Below, one piece after another: positions 1 to 7,514 of a stretch of DNA of 31,945 bases. The stretch comes from Clostridia bacterium (GTDB lineage: Bacteria; Bacillota; Clostridia; Christensenellales; Aristaeellaceae), in the NCBI GenBank assembly GCA_900769875.1, contig CAAGII010000163.1:1-31945 (forward strand), written 5' to 3'. The first letter of the stretch is position 1; each line of letters begins with the position of its first letter. The notes beneath the pieces are model-generated. The model ran no database searches. It was not told the origin of the DNA and saw nothing but the letters and a program-made list of their open reading frames with translations. A program made the position numbers and the translations under genes.

Positions 1-308
1 GAAAAGGGCTTGACCACATAATCGTCCACGCCAAGCTCGAAGCCGTGGATGCGGTCGTATTCCTCGCCGCGCGCGGAGAGCATCAGCACGGGCACACTGG
101 AAAACTTGCGTATTTCCCGGCAGGTCGAAAAACCGTCCAGCTCGGGCATCATCACGTCCAGCACCACCAGCTCGTACTGCTTTTCGCGGCACATCCTGAC
201 CGCGTCCATGCCGTTGTCGGCCTCGTCCACCTCATAGCCTTCAAACTGGGCGTATTTGCGGATCAAATCGCGGATGCGAGCCTCGTCGTCCACAATGAGC
301 AATGCCAT
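1..308 (-). CDS. OmpR/PhoB-type response regulator, N-terminal receiver domain (partial)
   Basis: The visible 102 residues form a complete-looking CheY-like receiver domain, and the gene runs off the left edge before any output domain. The protein opens MALLIVDDEARIRDLI, giving the acidic pair D7/D8. The phosphoacceptor is D51 in VVLDVMMPELDG, the conserved Ser/Thr is S78 in MLSARGE, and the conserved lysine is K100 in DDYVVKPFS. The spacing and the VKPF motif are typical of winged-helix OmpR/PhoB regulators, so a DNA-binding C-terminus and a partner histidine kinase are expected just outside the window (inference). The ATG is preceded by a purine-rich GGGGGTGG about 6 bases upstream. The gene lies 97 bp downstream of the PDZ gene on the same strand but has its own promoter. 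The signal sensed cannot be told from this fragment. Confidence 0.93.
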   Translation of the reverse strand, partial: MALLIVDDEARIRDLIRKYAQFEGYEVDEADNGMDAVRMCREKQYELVVLDVMMPELDGFSTCREIRKFSSVPVLMLSARGEEYDRIHGFELGVDDYVVKPF

Positions 309-353
309 CTTCAGCCACCCCCGTCTCTTGTTGACAGTATATCGATCGTATTG

Positions 354-382
354 AGTATAACAAAGCGCGTTCCCTTGCGCAA
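354..382 (-). promoter_or_regulatory. Sigma-A-type promoter for the response regulator
   Basis: On the minus strand, TTGCGC (377-382) is separated by 17 bases from TATACT (354-359). The start codon at 308 follows about 45 bases after the -10. The -35 hexamer lies inside a 16-bp palindrome, which suggests control at this site. Confidence 0.6.
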
Positions 383-386
383 GGGA
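371..386. promoter_or_regulatory. 16-bp perfect palindrome over the -35 (possible operator)
   Basis: TCCCTTGCGCAAGGGA is its own reverse complement and covers the -35 hexamer of the response-regulator promoter. It has no adjacent T-run on either strand, which argues against an intrinsic terminator. An operator, possibly for autoregulation, is the simplest reading, but no regulator can be named. Confidence 0.4.
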
Positions 387-405
387 CACGCGAGAAAAAT
401 GTGCT

Positions 406-783
406 TCATGGCTGCCGCCTGTTCTTTTTGATGCTCAGGGGCAGCTGCACGGTGAGGGTATCGTCATCCCGCTCAACGGTCAGCAGCAGCTGTCTGTGGG
501 GCACATAGGGATCCAGCGCGCTTTCCAGCTGGCTGATCTCAAGAAGCGGCGCGCCCTCCATGGCGGTGAGCAGGTCGCCCGGCGCGATGCCGGACGCGTC
601 GGCTGCGCTGCCCTGCATCACGGCCAGCACATAGAGCCCGCCGCTTTGCTCCAGGAGCATCATGCCCAGATCGTCCACATGCGAGGGCGGCGTGGCGCTC
701 GTTCGCTGCGACGAGTGAAGCCCCAGACCGAACGCAAGCGCCGCAAGCAGCGCCAGCAGAAGCGCGGTAAGACGCTTTGACAT
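406..783 (-). CDS. Membrane-anchored PDZ-domain protein
   Basis: A 125-residue protein with a Lys/Arg-led hydrophobic N-terminus (MSKRLTALLLALLAALAFGL) acting as signal anchor or signal peptide, followed by a short linker and one PDZ-like domain at about residues 40-115. The PDZ features are the glycine-rich loop SGGLYVLAVMQGSAAD, the ASGIAPGDLLTAMEG segment typical of HtrA and site-2-protease PDZ domains, and a final strand. No protease domain is present, so it probably binds peptides or adapts another envelope protein (inference). I chose the ATG at 783 because AAAGGAG sits about 10 bases upstream and the signal sequence begins there; the longer open frame upstream has neither. It lies upstream of the response regulator and could belong to the same signalling locus. 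Confidence 0.75.
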   Translation of the reverse strand: MSKRLTALLLALLAALAFGLGLHSSQRTSATPPSHVDDLGMMLLEQSGGLYVLAVMQGSAADASGIAPGDLLTAMEGAPLLEISQLESALDPYVPHRQLLLTVERDDDTLTVQLPLSIKKNRRQP

Positions 784-870
784 ACACAGCCGACTCCTTT
801 CATCAAGGTAAAGGAAGAATAGGCGCGGAAGGTGACGATTGCATGAACTGCCCCTGAATCGCAACTGAAT

Positions 871-899
871 TTGCAACGCCTCCTCCTTTGTGCTATAAT
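871..899 (+). promoter_or_regulatory. Sigma-A promoter for the TraX-family gene
   Basis: TTGCAA (871-876), a 17-base spacer and TATAAT (894-899), with a TG dinucleotide at 891-892 making an extended -10. The start codon at 929 lies about 30 bases downstream. Confidence 0.8.
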
Positions 900-928
900 G
901 CCCGCATACTCGCGGAGGTGAACGCAGG

Positions 929-1753
929 ATGGCACAGGGAAAATCAGTCAGGCTCGCGGGCAACACGGCTACGCACTGGATTAAGCTTCTTGCGGTTGTG
1001 CTGATGCTGTGCGACCACGCTGGCAAGATGTTGTATGGCAACTGTCTGGAGCTGCGCATTCTGGGACGGATCGCGTTCCCGCTCTATGCGTGGTGCATGG
1101 TGGTGGGCGCGAGCTACACCGCCAGCATGCCGCGCTATCTGATCAGGCTTGTCATCATGGGCGTGATCTCGCAGATGCTGTACATGGTGGCGCTCGATCA
1201 TTCGTGGCATGAGATGAACATCTTTCTAACGCTGTCGCTGGGCCTTCTTGCGCTCTGGGGCATGCGGGAGAAGCGGCTGCTCAGCCAGATATGGGCGCCC
1301 GTGCTGGCCATGGCGGCAGCGCAGTGGCTCGGGGCGGATTACGGCTGGCAGGGCGTGATGCTCATGGCGCTGCTGTTCGCCGTGCGCGACAGCGCAGCGG
1401 GCATCGCGGCGGTCATGCTGGCCTTCTGCATGTACTGGGGCACGGGCAGTCAGGCGCTTGTGGAGCCGTTCGGGCTGAGTCTCGCCTGGGCGCGCGTTCG
1501 CCCGTGGAGCGCGCTTGTGTCACCGTGGCTGCGGCTGCAGGCCATGGCGATCCTCGCGCTGCCGGTCATGCTGCTGCCGATGCGGCATTACAAAAGGCTG
1601 CCTCGCTGGATCGGTTACTGCGCCTATCCGCTGCACCTTGTGCTGCTGATCGTATTGGAGGGCGTGATGACGGAGGGCGGCTTTGCGCAGGTTGCGGAGC
1701 GCTTTCTGACGCTGGTGCTCCGTCCGGCGCTTTCGCTGCTGGGGCTTGGCTGA
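929..1753 (+). CDS. TraX-family multi-pass membrane protein
   Basis: A 274-residue polytopic membrane protein. The opening THWIKLLAVVLMLCDHAGKMLY, followed by LRILGRIAFPLYAWCMVVGASYT, is the pattern of the TraX family (PF05857): a K(L/I)-x-MLIDH-like first helix, then R-x-(L/I)GRIAFPLFAF. Further hydrophobic segments follow to the C-terminus. TraX was first described as the F-pilin N-acetylating protein, but chromosomal Bacillota homologues have no established substrate, so an acyl-transfer role in the envelope is only suggested by family. The start is fixed by GGAGGTGA about 12 bases upstream of the ATG and by an extended -10 promoter. It is likely monocistronic, because the next gene has its own promoter. 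Confidence 0.8.
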   Translation: MAQGKSVRLAGNTATHWIKLLAVVLMLCDHAGKMLYGNCLELRILGRIAFPLYAWCMVVGASYTASMPRYLIRLVIMGVISQMLYMVALDHSWHEMNIFLTLSLGLLALWGMREKRLLSQIWAPVLAMAAAQWLGADYGWQGVMLMALLFAVRDSAAGIAAVMLAFCMYWGTGSQALVEPFGLSLAWARVRPWSALVSPWLRLQAMAILALPVMLLPMRHYKRLPRWIGYCAYPLHLVLLIVLEGVMTEGGFAQVAERFLTLVLRPALSLLGLG

Positions 1754-1811
1754 CGCGTCTGCGCGATTGTAAATTTACCGCCCGAAAAGCGGCGCAAGGG
1801 CGCTGCGGGAG

Positions 1812-1840
1812 TTGCGTAAGCGCGAAAAATCAGCTATAAT
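1812..1840 (+). promoter_or_regulatory. Sigma-A promoter for the GH127-like/dusB unit
   Basis: TTGCGT (1812-1817), a 17-base spacer and TATAAT (1835-1840). The expected transcription start near 1847 leaves a leader of about 35 bases before the GTG start at 1883. No further clear promoter was seen before the secreted-protein genes, so transcription may continue into them. Confidence 0.75.
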
Positions 1841-1882
1841 GAACAATGGCAAGCTATGCATGAGGATTTGGAGGGAAGCATC

Positions 1883-3586
1883 GTGCCTTTGAAGCCGATT
1901 TTTGATAAAGCGCCCCTGAAAGCGCTTAGCGCCGTGGGGCTTCGCCCGGGTCAGGTAAGCGCTGCCGATCCCGCGGTGGACGCGCTGATTGCCCTGTGCG
2001 GCGAGGACGCGCCGGTTGAACTGCTGGAGGGTCTGTTCCGCGCGGGCATGCTCAAAGCCCGCAAAGCGGAGCAGGCGGCGGGAGCGGCACAGATTACGCG
2101 TCTGCTGCAGACGCAGGTGGAGGATGGCGCGCTGCCGGGCACGGCGGCGCAGCAGCTCGCGGCGGCGCGCGCCGCGTTTGCGTTGTATGAGGCGACTGCG
2201 TCGCGCGCCGTGCTGGAGCAGCTGGCTCGCTGGTGCGGCTGGCTGAACGCGCATCTGGACGAGGCGCTTGCGGACGCGGCGGTGCGTCAGCATCCGGCGG
2301 ATCTGATGGGGCTGATGCTGGACATGTACCGCGTGACGGGCAAGAAGGCGATGCTGAGCCTGTGCGAGCGCATCCGGCGCGGCGGAATGGACTGGAGCGG
2401 TATTCTGCACACCTTTGCGGTACAGCGTCCGATGAGCCGCGTGACGCCCTGGAACGATATGGAAGCCGGGCTTGAGGCGGAGATGGGCAGCGAGGAGGGT
2501 TTCTACACCAGACAGTATCTTGCCTGCCATGGCGAGGGGCTGGCGGACGGCGCGCGCAGCGCGCTCGCGAACGGGCTCTACAGCGGCAACGGACAGGAGT
2601 TGACCGCGGCCAGAACCGGCTGGGAGCGCATGCGCAAGTATCACAGCGCGGTGTGCGGCGGCATCACATGCGACGAAGCCCTTGCGGGCACATCACCCTC
2701 CGCCGGTGTGGACGCGGCGGCGCTCGGCGCGTGGGCAGAAGCGCTTTGTGCCTCGGTGGAGGCCGATGACAGTCTCTGGGCGCTCGACGAAATGGACATC
2801 ATGCTTGCAAACGCCATGCCCCGCGCCGTTTGCGGCGGCAGGCTGCATGATCTGCAGCGCGTTAACGGATTGTCGCTTGATTGCGGCGACGCGGGCGCGT
2901 ACCATCTGCATCAGGGGAGCGAGCGCTTCCAGCGCGCGCTGAGCCGCCTGCTGCGCGGCTATGCGGCGGTGTACAGCCATGCCGTGACCGTGCGCCGCAG
3001 CGGCTTTGACGTGAATTTGACGGCAAACGGCGTCTACACCGTGGCGCTTGGCGGCACGGCGATTCAGGTGCAGATAGGCGGCAGCAGCGCCAAAAAGGTT
3101 TGCACCCTGCGCATGAAGCAGCCCATCCGCGCACAGGTGCGTGTACGCATTCCCGCGTGGGCGCGGGAAAGCTGCGTGACCGTGAACGCCGAGGGCGGCT
3201 ATGAGGGCAAGCCCGGCGAGTACCTTGCGCTGGAGCGCGTGTGGCGCGATGGCGACACGCTGACGGTGGAGGAGGCGCTTCAGCCACGGCTTGTGGACGC
3301 GCACCATCAGGGCGTGTGCGTGATGCTGGGCAGCACACTGCTTGGCATGCCCGCGGATACCGCCTCTCAGTGGGCGGTGGCCGCGATGGGGCAGCCCGTT
3401 ATGCGGAAGGACGGCTCGGTGACATTGCCCGTCGCGCCGCTGAGCTGCTGGCGCAGGCGCGGCGACATCCCGGCGGATGTGCCCGTGCTGCCTGAAGCGT
3501 GCGGGGATACGTTTGACGCGCCCTTGGCGCCTTATGCCACCCATTGCGGCATCGCGCTCTTCCCGCGGGGAGCGGCGCAGGCATGA
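1883..3586 (+). CDS. GH127 (DUF1680)-like protein without the catalytic cysteine motif
   Basis: A 567-residue protein with the plan of beta-L-arabinofuranosidase family GH127: an alpha-helical barrel domain, then beta-sandwich segments such as RVRIPAWARESCVTVN and PGEYLALERVWRDGDTL. Known GH127 enzymes use a zinc site made by E-x-C and a later Cys-Cys-Pro-Pro-Asn stretch, whose first cysteine is the nucleophile. Here the matching stretch at about residues 345-364 reads GSERFQRALSRLLRGYAAVY, with no cysteines, and the E-x-C region reads AEALCAS (285-291). A glutamate remains in CGGITCDEAL. No signal peptide is visible, so it is likely cytoplasmic. I chose the GTG at 1883 because GGAGGG lies 7 bases upstream; the in-frame ATG at 1856 lies only about 9 bases from the expected transcript start and has no ribosome site. 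Its stop overlaps the dusB start. Family placement is fairly sure; activity is doubtful. Confidence 0.72.
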   Translation: MPLKPIFDKAPLKALSAVGLRPGQVSAADPAVDALIALCGEDAPVELLEGLFRAGMLKARKAEQAAGAAQITRLLQTQVEDGALPGTAAQQLAAARAAFALYEATASRAVLEQLARWCGWLNAHLDEALADAAVRQHPADLMGLMLDMYRVTGKKAMLSLCERIRRGGMDWSGILHTFAVQRPMSRVTPWNDMEAGLEAEMGSEEGFYTRQYLACHGEGLADGARSALANGLYSGNGQELTAARTGWERMRKYHSAVCGGITCDEALAGTSPSAGVDAAALGAWAEALCASVEADDSLWALDEMDIMLANAMPRAVCGGRLHDLQRVNGLSLDCGDAGAYHLHQGSERFQRALSRLLRGYAAVYSHAVTVRRSGFDVNLTANGVYTVALGGTAIQVQIGGSSAKKVCTLRMKQPIRAQVRVRIPAWARESCVTVNAEGGYEGKPGEYLALERVWRDGDTLTVEEALQPRLVDAHHQGVCVMLGSTLLGMPADTASQWAVAAMGQPVMRKDGSVTLPVAPLSCWRRRGDIPADVPVLPEACGDTFDAPLAPYATHCGIALFPRGAAQA

Positions 3587-4530
3587 CCGGCATCCGTCTG
3601 GCCCCGCTGGCCGGCATTACCGACTGGCCGTTCCGCCTGCTCTGCTTTGAGCAGGGCTGCGACAGCGCGTGTACGGAAATGGTCAGCGCCATGGGGTATG
3701 TGTACGCCCCGAGGCAGCGCGCCGTGGTATCGCTGCTGGAGCGCGCGCCCGGGGAGAAGAAGCTGATCCTGCAGCTCTTCGGCAAGGATCCCGTGCTGAT
3801 GGCGAAGGCCGCCGAAGCGCTCAGCGCATGCGGCGTGTACGACGGCATTGATCTGAACATGGGCTGTCCCGCGCACAAGGTCGCGTCCTCCGGCGAGGGC
3901 GCGGGGCTGATGCGCAATCCCGCGCTGGCGGAAAAAATTCTGCGGGAGGTCGTGCGCGTCAGCAGCCTGCCGGTCACGGTCAAGTGCCGTCTGGGCTGGG
4001 ACAGCGACTCGATCAATGTGCTTGACTTCGCCAAAATGGCGGAGCAGTGCGGCGCCGCCGAAATCGCGGTGCACGGCCGCACGCGCCAGCAGATGTATGC
4101 GGGCGAAGCAGACTGGGACATGATTGCGCGGGTCAAGCAGTCCCTGTCCATTCCGGTGATTGGCAATGGCGATATCTTTACCGCCGAGGGCGCGATGGAA
4201 AGGATTGCCCGCTCGGGGGTGGACGGCGTGCTGATTGCCCGGGGCGCCATGGGTAACCCGTGGATTTTCCGCCAGATTCGCGACGCGCTGGAGGGGCGCA
4301 CGCCCTATCAGCCCACGCTGCAGGAAAAGGTGGAGACGGCCATCCGCCATTATGACATGCTGCTGGGCTGGAAGATCGAGCATGTGGCGGTCAGCGAGAT
4401 GCGCAAGCATATCGGCTGGTACCTGCACGGTGTGCGCGGCGCGGCGCAGCTCCGGGCAGCCATCAACCAGATGGAGAACCCGAACGAGGTGAAGGACACG
4501 CTTTACGCGCTTGCCCGCAGCGAGGCGTGA
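3583..4530 (+). CDS. dusB: tRNA-dihydrouridine synthase, DusB type
   Basis: A 315-residue FMN-dependent enzyme reducing uridine to dihydrouridine in the tRNA D-loop. Diagnostic motifs occur in order: LAPLAGITDWPFR at the N-terminal FMN site, TEMVSAMG, IDLNMGCPAHKV carrying the proton-donating cysteine, VTVKCRLGWD with the FMN-binding lysine, HGRTRQQMYAGEADW, IGNGDIF, and RGAMGNPWIFRQ for phosphate binding. A helical tRNA-binding C-terminus follows. The ATG at 3583 forms an ATGA overlap with the stop of the upstream GH127-like gene, with GGGGAG about 10 bases before it, so translation is probably coupled. An in-frame upstream ATG at 3544 would add 13 residues not seen in the family and was rejected. 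Confidence 0.95.
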   Translation: MTGIRLAPLAGITDWPFRLLCFEQGCDSACTEMVSAMGYVYAPRQRAVVSLLERAPGEKKLILQLFGKDPVLMAKAAEALSACGVYDGIDLNMGCPAHKVASSGEGAGLMRNPALAEKILREVVRVSSLPVTVKCRLGWDSDSINVLDFAKMAEQCGAAEIAVHGRTRQQMYAGEADWDMIARVKQSLSIPVIGNGDIFTAEGAMERIARSGVDGVLIARGAMGNPWIFRQIRDALEGRTPYQPTLQEKVETAIRHYDMLLGWKIEHVAVSEMRKHIGWYLHGVRGAAQLRAAINQMENPNEVKDTLYALARSEA

Positions 4531-4546
4531 ATCAGGCAAGGTGAAG

Positions 4547-4572
4547 CGTTCCGCTGCCAAGTGCGCGGAACG
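4547..4572 (+). other. RNA hairpin in the dusB-secreted protein gap
   Basis: CGTTCCGC (4547-4554) pairs with GCGGAACG (4565-4572) around a 10-base loop. It ends just before the weak ribosome-site region GGATGG preceding the ATG at 4583. There is no T-run, so it is not a standard terminator. It could tune read-through, RNA stability or translation of the next gene. Confidence 0.35.
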
Positions 4573-4582
4573 GATGGATTGA

Positions 4583-6001
4583 ATGATGATGATGAAACTC
4601 AAGCGGCTGTGCCTGCTCGTGCTGACGCTGCTTCTTGCATGCGGTGCGGCTTGCGCGGACAGCTTCATTCCGGCAATGGACTTTGCGGCGTCGCCGCTGG
4701 ATATCACGCTTCGCGCCGATGTGCTTAAGCATATGCCGCTGGACGAAACGCGCCTGTCATGGCTGAACGCGCTTGTGGGGCATGTGACGCTCCGTCTGAG
4801 GACGCAGCCGGAGGAAAACCGCCAGCTGATCTCCCTGATGGTGGACGAAAGCCCGGTCATGGAGATCGCCCGGCAGACGCGCGACGGCGCAAGCGAAGCG
4901 CAGCTCTCCATGGCGCCGGGCGTCACGATGACGCTGCGCGGCGGAGAGGATGTGCTTGAGCGGCTGCTGGGCTACACGCCCGAGCTTTCAGCGTCAGCGC
5001 TGACGCTTGAGCATCTGACGCTTATGGATGATGCCGAAGCGCTTGTGCTGGCAGTGCGTAAGGCCTGTCAGGACGATATCGCAACTTCCGCAAAGCGCGA
5101 GGAGATCACCGGCTACGGCGTCGCCACGCAGAAGATGACGCTGAATGTGACCGCGACAAATGCCGAGCCGTTCGGGCGCATGGTGCGCTCGCTGTGCCCG
5201 GAGGGTAGCGCGCTTGGCGCCATGCTTCAGTCCCTGAGCTTTCAGGGCAAGCAATCGCTTGTGCTGCAGACGGATCGGAACGACAGCCTTGTGAAGCTGA
5301 CCTTCACGGGCGTTGTCGGAAGGACGGCGGCGGAGGTGCAAAACGCTTCCGTCACATGGAAGCTGAGCCGGACAGAGACGGGTGGAAAGGATCACCTCAC
5401 GGTGAAGCTGACGCCCGCTGCGGGAAGCGCGGGAGAGTCGGTGACGCTTTTGCTGACGCGCGAAACAAAGCGCTCGGAGCAGAAGCAGAGTGTCGAAATG
5501 ACAGCCACGCTGACACGCCGCGAGAACAAGCAGGACACGGTCAGCAAGGGAAGCCTCAGCCTGACGCGGGAGGACAGCGAGGATATGACCTCGCGCCTGA
5601 CAGGTACGCTGTCCCTGAGCCTGCAGCGCCCGGGAAGCACGTCGGCGCTTGCGTGGGAGCTGACGCCTGACCTCATCCTTGCGCCGCTGGACGGTATGGT
5701 ACAGGGCACGGTGGAGGTCAGGCAGCTGTACGGCGGACGCGTGCAGGAGCACGCGCTGATCACCCTTGCCATGGAGGCGGGCGCGGAGCTTGCCTGGCAT
5801 GACGGGTGGCAGGAAACGCCGCTGGACGATCTGGACGAGGCGGCGCTCGGCGAATTGCGCGCGCAGGTGACGCGCCAAGCCGCGTCCGCAATCATCCGAA
5901 GCCTTGTGCTGCTGCCCGCGGAGGATACGCTGTACCTTTCAGCCGGGCTGGATGACGCGGTCTGGCAGCGGCTTGTGGAGACTGCACGAATCGGTCAATG
6001 A
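4583..6001 (+). CDS. Secreted protein of unknown function (first of three in tandem)
   Basis: A 472-residue protein beginning with four methionines and a clear signal peptide (basic KLKR, then a Leu-rich core ending near ACA-DS at about residue 26). The mature part contains many alternating polar/hydrophobic stretches typical of beta-rich extracellular proteins, with Thr/Ser-rich strands such as VTLLLTRETKRSEQKQ and SLSLTREDSEDMTSRL. It ends with a helix-like segment (ELRAQVTRQAASAIIRSLVL) and a short tail. No catalytic motif or known domain was recognised. The ribosome site is weak (GGATGG), and any of the four ATGs could serve as start. It lies 52 bp after dusB, and the next two genes encode proteins of the same style, so the three probably form one transcription unit and may act together at the cell surface (inference). 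Confidence 0.75.
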   Translation: MMMMKLKRLCLLVLTLLLACGAACADSFIPAMDFAASPLDITLRADVLKHMPLDETRLSWLNALVGHVTLRLRTQPEENRQLISLMVDESPVMEIARQTRDGASEAQLSMAPGVTMTLRGGEDVLERLLGYTPELSASALTLEHLTLMDDAEALVLAVRKACQDDIATSAKREEITGYGVATQKMTLNVTATNAEPFGRMVRSLCPEGSALGAMLQSLSFQGKQSLVLQTDRNDSLVKLTFTGVVGRTAAEVQNASVTWKLSRTETGGKDHLTVKLTPAAGSAGESVTLLLTRETKRSEQKQSVEMTATLTRRENKQDTVSKGSLSLTREDSEDMTSRLTGTLSLSLQRPGSTSALAWELTPDLILAPLDGMVQGTVEVRQLYGGRVQEHALITLAMEAGAELAWHDGWQETPLDDLDEAALGELRAQVTRQAASAIIRSLVLLPAEDTLYLSAGLDDAVWQRLVETARIGQ

Positions 6002-6017
6002 CCAAGGAGGGACGACC

Positions 6018-7511
6018 ATGAAACGCATTGTATCCCTGATGCTTTGCATTGCGCTTGCGCTGGCCTGTGCGCCCGTGCACGCGGCAGGGGAGGATTACAG
6101 CTCCCAGACGGAAAAGCTGTGGCTGCAGTTTGCCAACGGCAGCGGTGTCAAGGGCAGCGTCAAGGCTGAGATCACGGGCGACGCGGCGTGGGCTGCCATG
6201 CTATCTCCGCTCAGCGGCGTGGAGTTTCAGTTTCGTGCGCAGGACGGCAAGAGCAGCAATTACCACTACCGTCTCTACGTTTCCGACGCGGGCGAAACGA
6301 CCGCGATGACCGAAATGTACAGCCCCGACGGAACCATGGGCTATATCCGCAGCGATTTCCTGACGGATACGGTGCTGTCCTTTGCCTCGGGCAACGAAGC
6401 GTTCGCGAGCCTGTGCGACCTTGGCAGCGAGAATCCGACATGGTATTCCGTGGGTCTGAAGCTGCTGCTCCTGCCCGACGAGGTGTGGAACGCCTCCTGG
6501 GCGCCGCAGCTTGAGGGCGCGAGGCTGATGCTTGACAGCTATCTTGCTTCCTACGCAAGCGAGCCGGAGATGATCAGCGTGGACGGCGAAAGCCGCATCC
6601 TCATCCGCTTTGAGATTCCGGCGGACGATATCCGCAACGGCATGAAGGCGCTCCTTGGCGCGCTTCTGGACAACGGCCAGCTGATGACGCTGCTGGGCCG
6701 TCAGACGAGCGATGAGCAAAAGCTGCTTTACCTGCACAGGGGCTACAGCTGGTATTATGAAAAGATCATCAATGAACTGCCGCTGACCGGCAGCGTGCTG
6801 ATGGAGCGCCAGCTCACCACCAAGGGCGAGGAGCGCAGCACCATGTGCATCCTGCCCATTGCGGACAGCAAGCTGGGACTTCGCGAGATCGCGATTTCAC
6901 AAAGCAATGGCGTGAAGGAGGTGTCGGTCGTCATGAGCGACCGCACGGTCTCCTGGTCTGCCTCCGGTCAGCTGCCCGGCGATATGGAGGGCTATTTCCA
7001 CATCGACCGCGACGAGGGCAAGAGCCTGCGTGTCCTGTACCGCCTGCACGGCGAGCAGTCCGCCACCGATGACGACAACGGCCGCAACCACGAGCTCTAC
7101 GACTGGACGCTGACGGCTGTGCCAGACCTGAGCGGCGCAAGCACGGCGGAGCTGATCGAGGGCAAATATGTCGATTTTGACGAGGCGGTGTTCCACCTCA
7201 ATGCCCATTTCTACTCTAAGCCCGGCGACACCACGCCCGTGACGCTGAAGCTGCAGGCCTCCGCGGGTCTGCCCGGCGGCAAGGTGCAGCTGACTGCCGA
7301 TCTGAAATCCGCCTCGCCCTGGCATGCGCCCGAGGCGCCGCAGGGCAGAATGGTCAGCCTTGAATCGCTCACCAGCGAGGAGCGCGGCGCGCTGCTGAAT
7401 GACTGGTTCAGCAACGGTCTGCTGATGCTGTCGGTGATGCGCGACGTGCCGCTTGCCACCGACACTGACCTGACAGAAGCAACCTCGACCGACCTTGCGG
7501 AGGATCAATAA
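6018..7511 (+). CDS. Secreted protein of unknown function (second of three in tandem)
   Basis: A 497-residue protein with a signal peptide (MKRIVSLMLCIALALACAPV, cleavage likely after VHA near residue 22). The mature region is acidic and looks beta-rich, with segments such as GVEFQFRAQDGKSSNYHYRL and TPVTLKLQASAGLPGGKVQL. It contains the phrase LLGALLDNGQL, close to VIGALLDNGFC in the third protein. It ends with a helix-like stretch (SLTSEERGALLNDWFSNGLL) and an acidic, threonine-rich tail. No known domain was recognised. AAGGAGG lies 7 bases before the ATG at 6018; the open frame continues upstream into the preceding gene but without start signals. It starts 16 bp after the previous stop, consistent with an operon. 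Confidence 0.78.
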   Translation: MKRIVSLMLCIALALACAPVHAAGEDYSSQTEKLWLQFANGSGVKGSVKAEITGDAAWAAMLSPLSGVEFQFRAQDGKSSNYHYRLYVSDAGETTAMTEMYSPDGTMGYIRSDFLTDTVLSFASGNEAFASLCDLGSENPTWYSVGLKLLLLPDEVWNASWAPQLEGARLMLDSYLASYASEPEMISVDGESRILIRFEIPADDIRNGMKALLGALLDNGQLMTLLGRQTSDEQKLLYLHRGYSWYYEKIINELPLTGSVLMERQLTTKGEERSTMCILPIADSKLGLREIAISQSNGVKEVSVVMSDRTVSWSASGQLPGDMEGYFHIDRDEGKSLRVLYRLHGEQSATDDDNGRNHELYDWTLTAVPDLSGASTAELIEGKYVDFDEAVFHLNAHFYSKPGDTTPVTLKLQASAGLPGGKVQLTADLKSASPWHAPEAPQGRMVSLESLTSEERGALLNDWFSNGLLMLSVMRDVPLATDTDLTEATSTDLAEDQ

Positions 7512-7514
7512 TCC

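Noticed and set aside
1856..1882. ATG at 1856 as start of the GH127-like gene
   Set aside because: Falls only about 9 bases after the expected transcript start and has no ribosome site; the GTG at 1883 has GGAGGG 7 bases upstream.
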